Shown here: positions 48,574-56,992 of the stretch, piece by piece
Layout of the letters: every line of letters begins with the position of its first letter
How positions within the stretch are numbered: position 1 is the first letter of the stretch
From: Paraktedonobacter sp964250225
Lineage (GTDB): Bacteria; Chloroflexota; Ktedonobacteria; Ktedonobacterales; Ktedonobacteraceae
Length of the DNA stretch: 64,000 bases
Assembly (NCBI GenBank): GCA_964250225.1
Contig: CAXUEY010000006.1
Coordinates: 8,509-72,508, forward strand
Direction of reading: 5' to 3'
The notes under the pieces: model-generated
What the model saw: the letters and a program-made list of their open reading frames with translations, nothing else
What the model was told of the DNA's origin: nothing
Databases searched by the model: none
Translations under genes and position numbers: made by a program

Positions 48574-49245
48574 TTATGGGCCAGTGATTTGAATCTGACG
48601 TCCATACAATTTGTAGTGGATGCCCCTCCAATCAGACAAGACACACATATAATAAGTGCCTGGTGCTACAGTGGGAGTGAGAGTATAGGCCCAGGTTGTA
48701 CTACCATTGGCGTTACAAGGTTGAACTTGAGTTCCGGTGGTAAAGTTCAGAGCATTAGGAGTCTCTAGAGGGAAAGGCGAGCTTAATCCATTAATATTGT
48801 GCAGAATGGCGTAATTATTGGGACTCAAGGCTGCATTTGTTCCATTAAAGTCTGCCGTGAGCCAGAGTCTGCATGTAACATCAGGTACATTGATGGGCTT
48901 GTTCGTATCTTTGTAAACAGCTTGGGCAGAGAAAGTATAATTCGTGGTGCCATCCGCGATCTCTGGCGATGAAGCATGAGTGATAACTGGATCACCTAAG
49001 AAGACATTCTCCACTGTAGGCGTGACAGTGACGCCGGGCGAAGGCGTGTGGTGGACCACGGGCGATTGTTTGGGGGTCGTGCTCCTGATGGGGTGTGGAC
49101 TACGCCCCAAAAAGCCACCAGCGGCAAAGCCGAAGATCAAACCTGCCAGCGAAAAACACAGGATAGTGGTAGTGATGATGTTGCGCGCGGGTGGCTGCGT
49201 TGGTGTATTCATTCTCATCCTCTGGGGGTTCGTCCACTCTTGCAT
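48574..49245 (-). CDS. Membrane-anchored extracellular protein, unassigned
   Basis: The 223-residue protein has one membrane helix near the N-terminus (IITTTILCFSLAGLIFGFAAGGFLG, residues about 22-46) preceded by positively charged and Pro-rich residues, so it is a type II membrane or signal-anchored protein. A Thr/Pro-rich linker follows (TTPKQSPVVHHTPSPGVTV). The remainder looks like an all-beta domain with two Cys (CRLWL and QPCNANG) and a WAYTLTPTVAPGTYYMCVL strand pair. No family is recognised. It could be a lineage-specific surface protein. It is convergent with the DUF2690 relic. No partner gene is evident on its strand. Confidence 0.6.
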   Translation of the reverse strand: MQEWTNPQRMRMNTPTQPPARNIITTTILCFSLAGLIFGFAAGGFLGRSPHPIRSTTPKQSPVVHHTPSPGVTVTPTVENVFLGDPVITHASSPEIADGTTNYTFSAQAVYKDTNKPINVPDVTCRLWLTADFNGTNAALSPNNYAILHNINGLSSPFPLETPNALNFTTGTQVQPCNANGSTTWAYTLTPTVAPGTYYMCVLSDWRGIHYKLYGRQIQITGP

Positions 49246-49563
49246 AATATCCCTTTCTGCCCGAATACTGTCTCTTCTGTTGATCTATGGTATTTCTCGC
49301 TCTGCCTATGTCCTGCTGGAGGCGAGGAAAAGTCGGTGATTGTGTGAGCTATTGTTTTCTCACTATAGCACAAGCAAACGGTTTCTCTCAGCTTCTAGCC
49401 CGATTGGGTGATGCTCGCAGGGAGAACTGGCTATGTGCTCGCTGGGTAGCCCTGGAGGGAAACCAGCACGGCCCGGCATCAGCACGGATCTTGCGGTCTG
49501 TGGTACCATGAGATATGCATATTGGACGCGTAGCGAGTTCGCATGACACGGGAGATTTTCATT

Positions 49564-49905
49564 ATGGGCTTTCATCCACTGGATTTGATTGTTATCGTTG
49601 GGATCGCGCTTTTGATTTTTGGACCCAAAACATTGCAATCGCTCGCGCACACCGCTGGGCGGGGCGTGAATCAGGCAAAAGGGGCGAAGGACAAGCTGCT
49701 GGCCGAACTCCCAATGGAAGATTTCGCACACATCAACGAGACTATCTCGCGCATTCCGTTAAGTCCGCAACAGGCCGCGCAAAAGATGATCAGTTCAGCC
49801 CTGAAAACTGAGAAGGAGCAGGCACCATTCTCCAACGAGCACAGCGAGGAGCCGCTACCACCTGCTCAAAGGCGGCCTGAGGAAACGGTTCACGAGCAGC
49901 AATAG
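49564..49905 (+). CDS. tatA: Twin-arginine translocase TatA/TatB-like subunit
   Basis: The 113-residue protein has a short N-terminal hydrophobic helix (HPLDLIVIVGIALLIFGPKTL) with the conserved FGP hinge and then an amphipathic helix (HTAGRGVNQAKGAKDKLLAE), the TatA/E signature. The C-terminal half is polar and disordered-like. GGGAG lies nine bases before ATG 49564; the longer frame has no good site. It exports folded proteins together with TatC, which is not in the window. Length fits TatA; TatB is normally longer. Confidence 0.88.
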   Translation: MGFHPLDLIVIVGIALLIFGPKTLQSLAHTAGRGVNQAKGAKDKLLAELPMEDFAHINETISRIPLSPQQAAQKMISSALKTEKEQAPFSNEHSEEPLPPAQRRPEETVHEQQ

Positions 49906-49987
49906 CTTCTCATCTTTCCTCTTTTTGCGACGAAAAGATGTGGTGGATGGTATCAAAGGTATCAAGTCGGAATAAGGGTCAAAAAAC

Positions 49988-52105
49988 GTGGTATACGATA
50001 AGCGAAATCGTGATCTCACTGAAGATGCGCCAACGGAACTTGTAGCATTGCTGGCGCGCGACCTTTCACGCCTGCAAGTTGTGCTTCAGGAGGCATTGGG
50101 AGCGCGTTCGGGGCCAGAAGAGGGCAGCGATGCCTGGCTGCTCCTCAATGCACTGGTCAGCAGTCAGCATACAGAATATATAGCGCGTTTTGAGCAATCG
50201 GGCCGCGCCCTGGCTGAGCAGGGTGGGAAGCTCGAAACCCGTCTGCAAGGGCTGCACACCTGTGTGGACGCGCTGGTGAAAGAAACGAGCCTTTTATTTG
50301 CTGAACAGTCTCATCTCCAGTTCGAGGCGCTTTCGTTGCTGCTGCAGCTCCATTCCGCCGCGTTATTGGCTCTGACCAGAGGATATCAGCGCGTGATAGA
50401 ACGCCAGATGGCGGAGCGGCGGGAGATGGAGGAGCATCTGGAGCGGCGTTTGCAGACGCTGCAACGCATCAATAGTATCAGCAATTCGGCGGTGGATCTC
50501 GATCAAACGCTGGAGGTGACGGCGCAGAAGGTCGCAGAAGAGCTGGGCGTTGAACTCTGCTCGATCTTTTTCTACGACGAGATGCAGCGCATTCTCACCC
50601 TGCGCGCAACCAATGGACCACGTCCGCTGGGTGGGATGCACTATGTTTTGCGCCTGGGCGAGGGCTATAGCGGCTGGGTGGCGGACAAAGGGCGGCCCCT
50701 TCTCGTGCGCGATACGCTGGCCGAAGGCGCGTTCGCGCCAGAGGCGCGGGCCTATGGACCTGAGTACCGTGGGTTGATGGCCCTGCCGATTATCTTTTTC
50801 GGCAACGTTGAGCGCCTGATCGGAGTGATCAGCATCCAGACTGCGGAGGCGCGCGAATTCAACGGTGAAGAGATCAACTTTCTGGAGGTGGTGGCGGGCA
50901 TTATCGCGATCAATAGCGAGAATGGGCGCCTCTACGAGCAGACCGACGAGCAGTTGCGCCGCAAGGTCCACGAACTGGCGACCATCCACCGCGTCACCGG
51001 GATTATTGCTTCTACCCTGGAACTGGACCGCGTGCTCCAGATTATTACCACCCAGGCGGTGCAATTGAGCGGGGCCGAGCGCTCGTGTATTTTTGAACTT
51101 GATCCGGCGCGTCAACACCTGAATATTCTGGCCCATTATGGGCTGCATGGTGCGGACGTGAGCGGTATTCATGTGCCCGTGGGCGAGTGTTGCGCTGGCC
51201 GCTCGGTGGAGTCAGGCCAGCCCACGCGCGCGATTGATTGTTTGTATAGCGACGAACACTGTTTTCTGCGCCAGGACCCGATGGTCTCGTCGGATATCCA
51301 TTCGGTGCTCTGTGTGCCTTTACAGGTCAAACGCAAAGTGCTGGGTTGCATATGCATCTATAGCAGCCATCGCCATCTGCTCAGCCCGGAGCAGATGCAA
51401 CTGGTCGTGACCTTCGCCAACGAGGCCGCGATTGCGATTGATAATGCGCGTTTGTATGAAGAGACACGGCGCGGTCTGGAGCTCAAGTCGGTGCTGCTGC
51501 GCGAGCTGCATCATCGTGTGAAAAACAATCTGGCAACCGTGGCGGGCATTCTCTCCCTGCAACGCCGCCGCACGAAATCGCCCGAAGTGCGCTATATCCT
51601 GGCCGAGAGCGTGAACCGCGTGCAGGGACTGGCCGCGACGCACGACCTGCTCTCGCACGAAGATGTGAGCGAGGCGCGGGTGGACGATATCGCGCGCAAG
51701 ATTGTGGGCGTGGCCAACGCAAATATGCGCCCGCCTGAGACGCACATCCGTTTTGAGGTCGCGCCGTGCGATATCGTCGTCTCGTCGCGCGCCGTGGCAA
51801 TCCTGGCCCTGGTGCTCAACGAGATGGTCTCGAACGCGATCAAGCACGGGATGCGCGGCATGAGCGAGGGTACGGTCTCGATTCGCGGCTACGAGGAGCG
51901 CGACCAGATCGTGGTTGAGGTATTTGATACCGGCCACGGCCTCTCAGAACCGCTGGAGGATGAGAACACAGAGGGCCTGGGCCTCTCTCTGATTCGTAAT
52001 TTGATCGGCGACATTCACGGCCAGTTTAGCCTGAGCCGTACAGAAGAAGACCCGCCGCGCACGCGCGCTGAGGTGCGTTTTCCACTGGAGCGCCAGCATG
52101 CATAA
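49988..52105 (+). CDS. GAF-domain sensor histidine kinase (HisKA_2)
   Basis: The 705-residue soluble kinase starts at a GTG (AAGGG nine bases upstream). Residues about 1-150 are helical, then two GAF domains follow: about 170-310 (LGVELCSIFFYDEMQRILTL, LRLGEGYSGWVADKGRPLLV) and 335-485 (AERSCIFELDPARQHLNIL, VLCVPLQVKRKVLGCICIY). The transmitter is HisKA_2: LLRELHHRVKNNLATVAGIL with the phospho-acceptor at His508/509, then an ATPase domain with LVLNEMVSNAIKHG, VFDTGHGL and GLGLSLIRNL. Such PdtaS-type kinases usually signal to ANTAR or stand-alone receivers. The adjacent receiver-only protein, 61 bases on, is the likely partner. The GAF ligand is unknown. Confidence 0.9.
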   Translation: MVYDKRNRDLTEDAPTELVALLARDLSRLQVVLQEALGARSGPEEGSDAWLLLNALVSSQHTEYIARFEQSGRALAEQGGKLETRLQGLHTCVDALVKETSLLFAEQSHLQFEALSLLLQLHSAALLALTRGYQRVIERQMAERREMEEHLERRLQTLQRINSISNSAVDLDQTLEVTAQKVAEELGVELCSIFFYDEMQRILTLRATNGPRPLGGMHYVLRLGEGYSGWVADKGRPLLVRDTLAEGAFAPEARAYGPEYRGLMALPIIFFGNVERLIGVISIQTAEAREFNGEEINFLEVVAGIIAINSENGRLYEQTDEQLRRKVHELATIHRVTGIIASTLELDRVLQIITTQAVQLSGAERSCIFELDPARQHLNILAHYGLHGADVSGIHVPVGECCAGRSVESGQPTRAIDCLYSDEHCFLRQDPMVSSDIHSVLCVPLQVKRKVLGCICIYSSHRHLLSPEQMQLVVTFANEAAIAIDNARLYEETRRGLELKSVLLRELHHRVKNNLATVAGILSLQRRRTKSPEVRYILAESVNRVQGLAATHDLLSHEDVSEARVDDIARKIVGVANANMRPPETHIRFEVAPCDIVVSSRAVAILALVLNEMVSNAIKHGMRGMSEGTVSIRGYEERDQIVVEVFDTGHGLSEPLEDENTEGLGLSLIRNLIGDIHGQFSLSRTEEDPPRTRAEVRFPLERQHA

Positions 52106-52166
52106 GGTCTATGTTGGTCTGTTTTGATGTTTCAGCATGTATTTGTTGTTGTGGAGGTGTAAATAC

Positions 52167-52685
52167 ATGAACGAGCGGGATTCCTCACCAAAGAGGGTAG
52201 CACAGTCGGACGCGCAGGCCAAACCCACGCGTATTATGGTTGTGGAGGATGACGCGAATATCCAGCAGGTGCTCTGCGTGTACCTCAAGTATTCCGGGTT
52301 TGAAGTGCGTGGCGCCTCGGATGGCCAGGAGGCTATGGCGCTCATTCCTCTCTTTGCTCCGCACCTGATTGTGCTGGACCTGATGATGCGCCCTGTGAAT
52401 GGGTGGGAAGTCTTGCATTGGTTGCGCGCGCGCCGCCAGGAAGCGCCACCGGTACTTGTTTTGACCGCGTTGAGCAGACTGGAAGATCAGGTCCACGGCT
52501 TTGAGGAAGGGGTGCTTGAGTATCTCACCAAGCCAACGCAGCCAGGCATTATTGTCGAGCGCATTCGGAAAATCCTCGCGCTCTCCAGCGAGCAGCGCGC
52601 GCTTTTACAGCGCCAACGCCGCGAGCAGCAGCGCAAGACCCTGGAAATGATCTCTGCTGCGCAGCCTGATGAGTTTATCTATTAA
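52167..52685 (+). CDS. Receiver-only response regulator
   Basis: The 172-residue protein contains one receiver domain (residues about 22-140) with VVEDDAN, phospho-acceptor Asp71 in LIVLDLMM, TALS and the conserved Lys in YLTKPT. It has no DNA-binding or enzymatic output domain; the C-terminus is a Gln/Arg-rich helix (SSEQRALLQRQRREQQRKTL) that may mediate binding to a partner. The ATG at 52167 has GGAGG nine bases upstream; the longer frame has none. It follows the HisKA_2 kinase, and its 3' end overlaps the convergent protein kinase gene by 11 bases. Confidence 0.88.
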   Translation: MNERDSSPKRVAQSDAQAKPTRIMVVEDDANIQQVLCVYLKYSGFEVRGASDGQEAMALIPLFAPHLIVLDLMMRPVNGWEVLHWLRARRQEAPPVLVLTALSRLEDQVHGFEEGVLEYLTKPTQPGIIVERIRKILALSSEQRALLQRQRREQQRKTLEMISAAQPDEFIY

Positions 52686-53763
52686 GACGCACAGTTGTGA
52701 GGGATTGCCCGCAGCGAGTGCAGAAGCGGTCCCGAATACGGTTCTCGAAGCGACAATATGGGCACGGGTTCAGCATGTAACGGCAGCCGGTGCAGAAGCG
52801 CATTTCGGAGGAGTTCGGGCGCTGGCAATGCGGGCAGGGGTACAGCGGACTGGTTGGCGCGTTCTCGATGCCGCGTGGAGGGGTCATGTTGTGAACGGAG
52901 CCGAGGCTGCCATTTTTGACTGCCTGATCGAGCGCTTCGGCCATGTCGAGGGCGCGTTGATAGCGGAACTCCGGCTTTTTCTGGAGTGCAATCATCATCA
53001 CATCGCGTATGGGCGGCTGGATCTGTGGATTAAAGCGGCGCGGGTCGGGCGGATCTTCGTAGATCTGGCTATGGGCGAGAGCGGGATAGTTATCTCCGAC
53101 GAAAGGTGTGCGTCCGGTCAGGCATTCAAAGAGCATCACACCGAGCGCGTAGATATCGGCGCGACCATCCACTGGTTCGCCTTTGCACTGTTCCGGGGAC
53201 ATATATTCGGGCGTGCCGACGCCTGCACCTGGGCGGGTCAGTTCTTTGGTCCCTTCCAAGACTTTGGCGATCCCGAAATCAGAGAGAATCGGGCGCGCGC
53301 TCTGGTCCATCAGCACGTTGACCGGCTTGATATCGCGGTGGATAATGCCCTTGCGATGAGCGTAGGCCAGCGCGTCCGCCACCTGGGTAAAAATGCGATT
53401 TACCTCGTCCATGTCCATTGATCGAATACCGCCGGGGCGCTCTGGCATGGCATCGATCTGCTGCTTCAGCGTGCCGCCATCGACCAGTTGCATCACGATA
53501 TAGAGATTGCCATCCTGCTCATTAAAATCATGAATGGTCACGATATTGGGATGGGAAAGCCCGGCCACCATCTTGGCCTCAAGATTGAAGCGTTCTACAA
53601 AACTACGATCCGCAGCATACCAGGGGGGAAGCACCTTCACCGCGACCTCGCGACCAAGATTCTCCTGGCTGGCGCGATAGACGCGAGCCATTCCGCCCTG
53701 GCCCAGAGGAGCCAGGATTCTGTAATTGCCAAGTGTTGCGCCAATCAGGGGATCTTGCTGCAT
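52675..53763 (-). CDS. Soluble Ser/Thr protein kinase with zinc-ribbon tail
   Basis: The 362-residue Hanks-type kinase has GQGGMARVYRAS (P-loop), VAVKVLPP (Lys), HRDIKPVNVL (catalytic loop), SDFGIAK (DFG) and GTPEYMSPEQ (activation segment). After residue 300, two zinc-ribbon-like Cys pairs follow: CPHCQRPNSSEMRFCTGC and CPYCRFENRIRDRFCTRC. There is no membrane helix, so it is cytosolic, unlike the PASTA kinases of Firmicutes. The tail could bind nucleic acid or protein partners. It lies near two FHA genes on the same strand, probable readers of its phospho-threonines. The 226-base gap upstream of it (53764-53989) has no recognised feature. Confidence 0.9.
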   Translation of the reverse strand: MQQDPLIGATLGNYRILAPLGQGGMARVYRASQENLGREVAVKVLPPWYAADRSFVERFNLEAKMVAGLSHPNIVTIHDFNEQDGNLYIVMQLVDGGTLKQQIDAMPERPGGIRSMDMDEVNRIFTQVADALAYAHRKGIIHRDIKPVNVLMDQSARPILSDFGIAKVLEGTKELTRPGAGVGTPEYMSPEQCKGEPVDGRADIYALGVMLFECLTGRTPFVGDNYPALAHSQIYEDPPDPRRFNPQIQPPIRDVMMIALQKKPEFRYQRALDMAEALDQAVKNGSLGSVHNMTPPRGIENAPTSPLYPCPHCQRPNSSEMRFCTGCRYMLNPCPYCRFENRIRDRFCTRCGQSLTTVRLNR

Positions 53764-53989
53764 AACCTACTCTGGACACCTTCTCCATAAAGGGCACACG
53801 CTTGCACCCCTGCTTTTTGTATATATTGGTAGAATTGAGTAGAAGAGGCGTAAAATGCTATATGTCTATCTACACCTCAACTCTGTACTGGTTCGTCACT
53901 TCCACATATAGGCCGGAGCGCATGTTGAAACGAACCAGGCGAGTCGAGCCTGCCAGTTTCGATTTCACGCGCTCCAGAATGTGCCAGAG

Positions 53990-55270
53990 TTAGCGTCTGC
54001 CGAACACCAGGACGGTTTGGCCCAGTTGGACCTTGTCGCCTTCCTGGAGTGGATATGGCTGATATTTATTGACCTGCTGGCCATTGACTTTGGTGCCATT
54101 GGCGCTGCCTTCGTCGCGGAGCGCGAAATTGCCATTGCCCTGACTGACAATCGAGGCGTGCAGACGGGAGACGGCCAGGTCTTCCAGGAAGATATCGCTT
54201 TCCCGGCTGCGACCAATGCTCAGCGATTCTTTGCGGATCTCATAGATGCGGCCTGGTTCTTTGCCTTCTTCGATGCGCACAACGCCCATGCGGCCAGGTG
54301 CCACGGCCCCGCCGCCCATTGCCATATTGACCGCACTGCCACCGGGCTTGAGCACTGTTCTATCACTATCGGGGCCGCTATAGGCATTCCCAAAGCCTTG
54401 TTGAGCAGAAGCTTGCGCGGGAGCTGCGCCCCAGGCATTCTGCGCTACTGGAGATTGCTGGCCCCAATTCTGGCCAGAGCCTTGCTGCGGCTGTGCGGGA
54501 GCCTGCGCACCCCCCCAGGCCTGCTGTGGTTGTGCGGGAGCCTGTCCGCCCCAGCCTTGTTGCGGCTGATCCCAGCTACCTTGCTGCTGGCCGCCCCACC
54601 CTTGTTGTTGAGGTTGTGCGGGGGCTTGTGCGCCCCAGGCACCTTGCTGTTGCTGGTCCCAGCCGCCCTGCTGTGGCGCGGCATTTTGTCCACTCCAGCC
54701 TTGCTGCTGAGGTTGTGCGGGGGCTTGTGCGCCCCAGCCGCCTTGCTGCTGTGGCTGCTGATCCCATCCGCCCTGCTGTGGTGCGGCATTCTGCGCGCCC
54801 CAGCCGCCTTGCTGCTGTGGCTGCTGGTCCCAGGCGCCTTGTTGTGGTGCAGCGTTTTGCCCACCCCAGCCTTGCTGCTGTTGGTCCCAGCCGCCCTGCT
54901 GTGGTGCGGCATTTTGCGCGCCCCAGCCGCCTTGCTGTTGTGGTTGCTGATCCCATCCGCCCTGCTGCTGGCCGCCCCACCCCTGTTGTTGGGCGCCCCA
55001 CTGCTGCTGCTGGTCCCAGCCGCCTTGTTGTTGGCCGGGATTCTGTCCCCAGCCCTGTTGTTGTTGACCTGCCTGCCAACCGGCATTTCCGGCGGCGTTA
55101 TTTTCAGTATCTTTCTTTTTTTTGCCACTGCTACGGAAGAGCATAGTTGCCACCCCCAGACTAATAAGCGCTATTACAATGATTGCCACCGCTATTACAT
55201 AGGGATTCTTGTAAAACGGAGCGGACACTGTTGTAGCGGCTATGACTACTAACGTGAGACCCTCTCTCAT
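53990..55270 (-). CDS. FHA-domain protein with membrane helix and Gln/Gly/Trp-rich repeats
   Basis: The protein of about 426 residues has a membrane helix (NPYVIAVAIIVIALISLGVA, residues about 22-42), a long middle region of about 220 residues made of imperfect units such as QQQGGWGAQNAAPQQGGWDQ, and a C-terminal FHA domain: IYEIRKESLSIGRSRESDIF, VSRLHASIV, SANGTKVNG, the phospho-threonine-reading SxxH and NG motifs. The repeats are low-complexity and probably disordered. ATG 55270 is preferred over the GTG 55279 for spacing. It is on the same strand as the FHA-kinase gene just upstream (62 bases), so both may be co-transcribed. Exact copy number of the repeats may be affected by assembly. 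Confidence 0.85.
   Translation of the reverse strand: MREGLTLVVIAATTVSAPFYKNPYVIAVAIIVIALISLGVATMLFRSSGKKKKDTENNAAGNAGWQAGQQQQGWGQNPGQQQGGWDQQQQWGAQQQGWGGQQQGGWDQQPQQQGGWGAQNAAPQQGGWDQQQQGWGGQNAAPQQGAWDQQPQQQGGWGAQNAAPQQGGWDQQPQQQGGWGAQAPAQPQQQGWSGQNAAPQQGGWDQQQQGAWGAQAPAQPQQQGWGGQQQGSWDQPQQGWGGQAPAQPQQAWGGAQAPAQPQQGSGQNWGQQSPVAQNAWGAAPAQASAQQGFGNAYSGPDSDRTVLKPGGSAVNMAMGGGAVAPGRMGVVRIEEGKEPGRIYEIRKESLSIGRSRESDIFLEDLAVSRLHASIVSQGNGNFALRDEGSANGTKVNGQQVNKYQPYPLQEGDKVQLGQTVLVFGRR
54450..55070 (-). repeat. Low-complexity coding repeats of the FHA protein
   Basis: The DNA holds many imperfect, roughly 60-base units encoding Gln/Gly/Trp-rich repeats. Long open frames on the opposite strand and in other frames arise from this repetitive content and are not genes. 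Confidence 0.8.
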
Positions 55271-55332
55271 GACGTTCACCTTCTCCTGGCTGCAGGTGCT
55301 GCGCGCGGAACTGCATATCCCTGCATCTCCTT

Positions 55333-56616
55333 TTATCGCAATTCAAAACGCACCTCAACGCTACCGAAGCGTAGAATGTCGCCGTCTTTGAGCATACGTT
55401 CTTCGTATGGCGTTAAGATTTCTCCATTCAACCGGGTCTTGTTCAAAGCATTGAGATCCTCGACAGTAAACTGTCCATGTTGATTGCGCAGATAAGCATG
55501 ACGGCGTCCTACCGTCTTATCCGCCAGATTGATCTCTGGAAAAATGCCGAGCACCGGGTCCTGGCGCCCAACCACCATGAGATCTCTTGCGAGCGTAATG
55601 GCCTGCCCGCTGGCTGACACCAGCAGGCGTGCCTGCATCTTTTTCGGAGGAGGCATTGGCTGGTTAAAACCATCCTCTGGCTTTGCGCGAAAGCGCCTGG
55701 TAGGCTCCAGTTGTTCCTGTTCGTTGGCTTCTCCCTGCTGCTCCTTGAGATTGATCTCCTGGATTTCAGAGAGGCTGGCTTGCACGCGTTGCTGCAATTG
55801 CTCGAGAGCCTGGGCAAATTCACGCGGCGTGCTAAAGCGGTCCGCGGGCGCTTTGGCCATCGCCTTTTGCATAAACAGGTCCACTTCGCGCGGTAGCTCT
55901 GGCCGTACCCGGCAGATCGATGGAACTTTGTCGTTCATGTGTTTGACCACAATATCGACAGCCGTCTCACCTTCAAAAGGAGGATTGCCTGTCAGCAGTT
56001 CAAAAAGAACCGCTGCCACCGAGTAGAGATCAGAGCGTGTGTCCGCAGAGCGTCCGCTTTCAGCCTGTTCGGGCGGGATATAGTACGCTGTGCCCATGAA
56101 CACATTCGATTGGGTCAGCGTGACCGTCTCCCGGCTCCGGGCCAGACCAAAATCGGTGATCTTCACCACGTCCTTGCTATTAATCACAATATTCTGTGGC
56201 TTGATGTCGCGATGCACCACGCCGTGTCGATACGCGGCGTCGAGTCCCTCGCTAATCTGCCGGGCGTAGTCCAATGCGCGCAATGGCTCCATAGGACCAT
56301 GAGTCAGGGTATGATATTTGAGATTCTGACCATCTATATAGTCCATAACGATATAATGCAGATCGTTATCGTCTCCATAATCGAAAATACGTACAATATG
56401 AGGATCACTCAATTGCAAAAGTATATGGGCTTCGCGCTGAAAACGTGCAAGATGCTCGCCATCGTCAGCGAATTCAAAATGCATGATCTTCACCGCGTAA
56501 ATGCGGTTGTTTTTTGTGTCCCGTGCGATATAGACAGTCGCGAAACTGCCTCGCCCAAGCTCATCAATGAGTTTGTACCGTCCTCTGATGACACGGCCTA
56601 TCATGTCACCACTCAT
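55333..56616 (-). CDS. Ser/Thr protein kinase fused to C-terminal FHA domain
   Basis: The 427-residue protein starts at 56616 (AAGGAG eight bases upstream). The kinase domain has DELGRGSFATVYIA, YAVKIMHFEF, HRDIKPQNIVI, TDFGLAR and FMGTAYYIPPEQA. A Glu/Gln-rich linker follows, then an FHA domain from about residue 330: ITLARDLMVVGRQDPVLGIF, VGRRHAYLRNQHGQF, NKTRLNGEI. No membrane helix is present. FHA fusion suggests it docks on phosphorylated partners or itself. It is followed by the FHA/Q-rich protein on the same strand. Upstream, 56617-56992 (376 bases) has an imperfect inverted repeat near 56885-56935 but no gene. Confidence 0.9.
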   Translation of the reverse strand: MSGDMIGRVIRGRYKLIDELGRGSFATVYIARDTKNNRIYAVKIMHFEFADDGEHLARFQREAHILLQLSDPHIVRIFDYGDDNDLHYIVMDYIDGQNLKYHTLTHGPMEPLRALDYARQISEGLDAAYRHGVVHRDIKPQNIVINSKDVVKITDFGLARSRETVTLTQSNVFMGTAYYIPPEQAESGRSADTRSDLYSVAAVLFELLTGNPPFEGETAVDIVVKHMNDKVPSICRVRPELPREVDLFMQKAMAKAPADRFSTPREFAQALEQLQQRVQASLSEIQEINLKEQQGEANEQEQLEPTRRFRAKPEDGFNQPMPPPKKMQARLLVSASGQAITLARDLMVVGRQDPVLGIFPEINLADKTVGRRHAYLRNQHGQFTVEDLNALNKTRLNGEILTPYEERMLKDGDILRFGSVEVRFELR

Positions 56617-56992
56617 CAATTGTGCTCCTTTTCCAAAAGGCTTCTCCTCGCGGCTATTATACATCATCCAGAACGGAATGTCATGGGCATGTGCCGTTTG
56701 CCTCTCTGACCAGCGCTCTACCCTGCTCTTCTTGCTCACAGGCGAGAAAAAGGAAACAACCGTGGGTAGACCGCGCCCTGGCCAAAAAAGGCAGGCTCGG
56801 ACGCTATCCTCTCATTACATACAACGTGTCAGGCGATAAATAGTTGTGTCATTGGGTAGACTTTCCTATCAAAAACGCCGCTCAACGCAATGCCCGTCCT
56901 CTCTGAGAGCATACCATATGAGGGCGGGCGTTGTCAGGGGGCACGGGTACATTCATGCAATGCTGCGTGCCCAGATCCCTTTATTTGTTCCT

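Noticed and set aside
53981..55252. Plus-strand open frame of 423 codons opposite the FHA protein gene
   Set aside because: It is the antisense of a repetitive Gln/Gly/Trp-rich coding region; the translation is Leu/Ala-rich low complexity without domains, while the minus strand gives a clear FHA domain.
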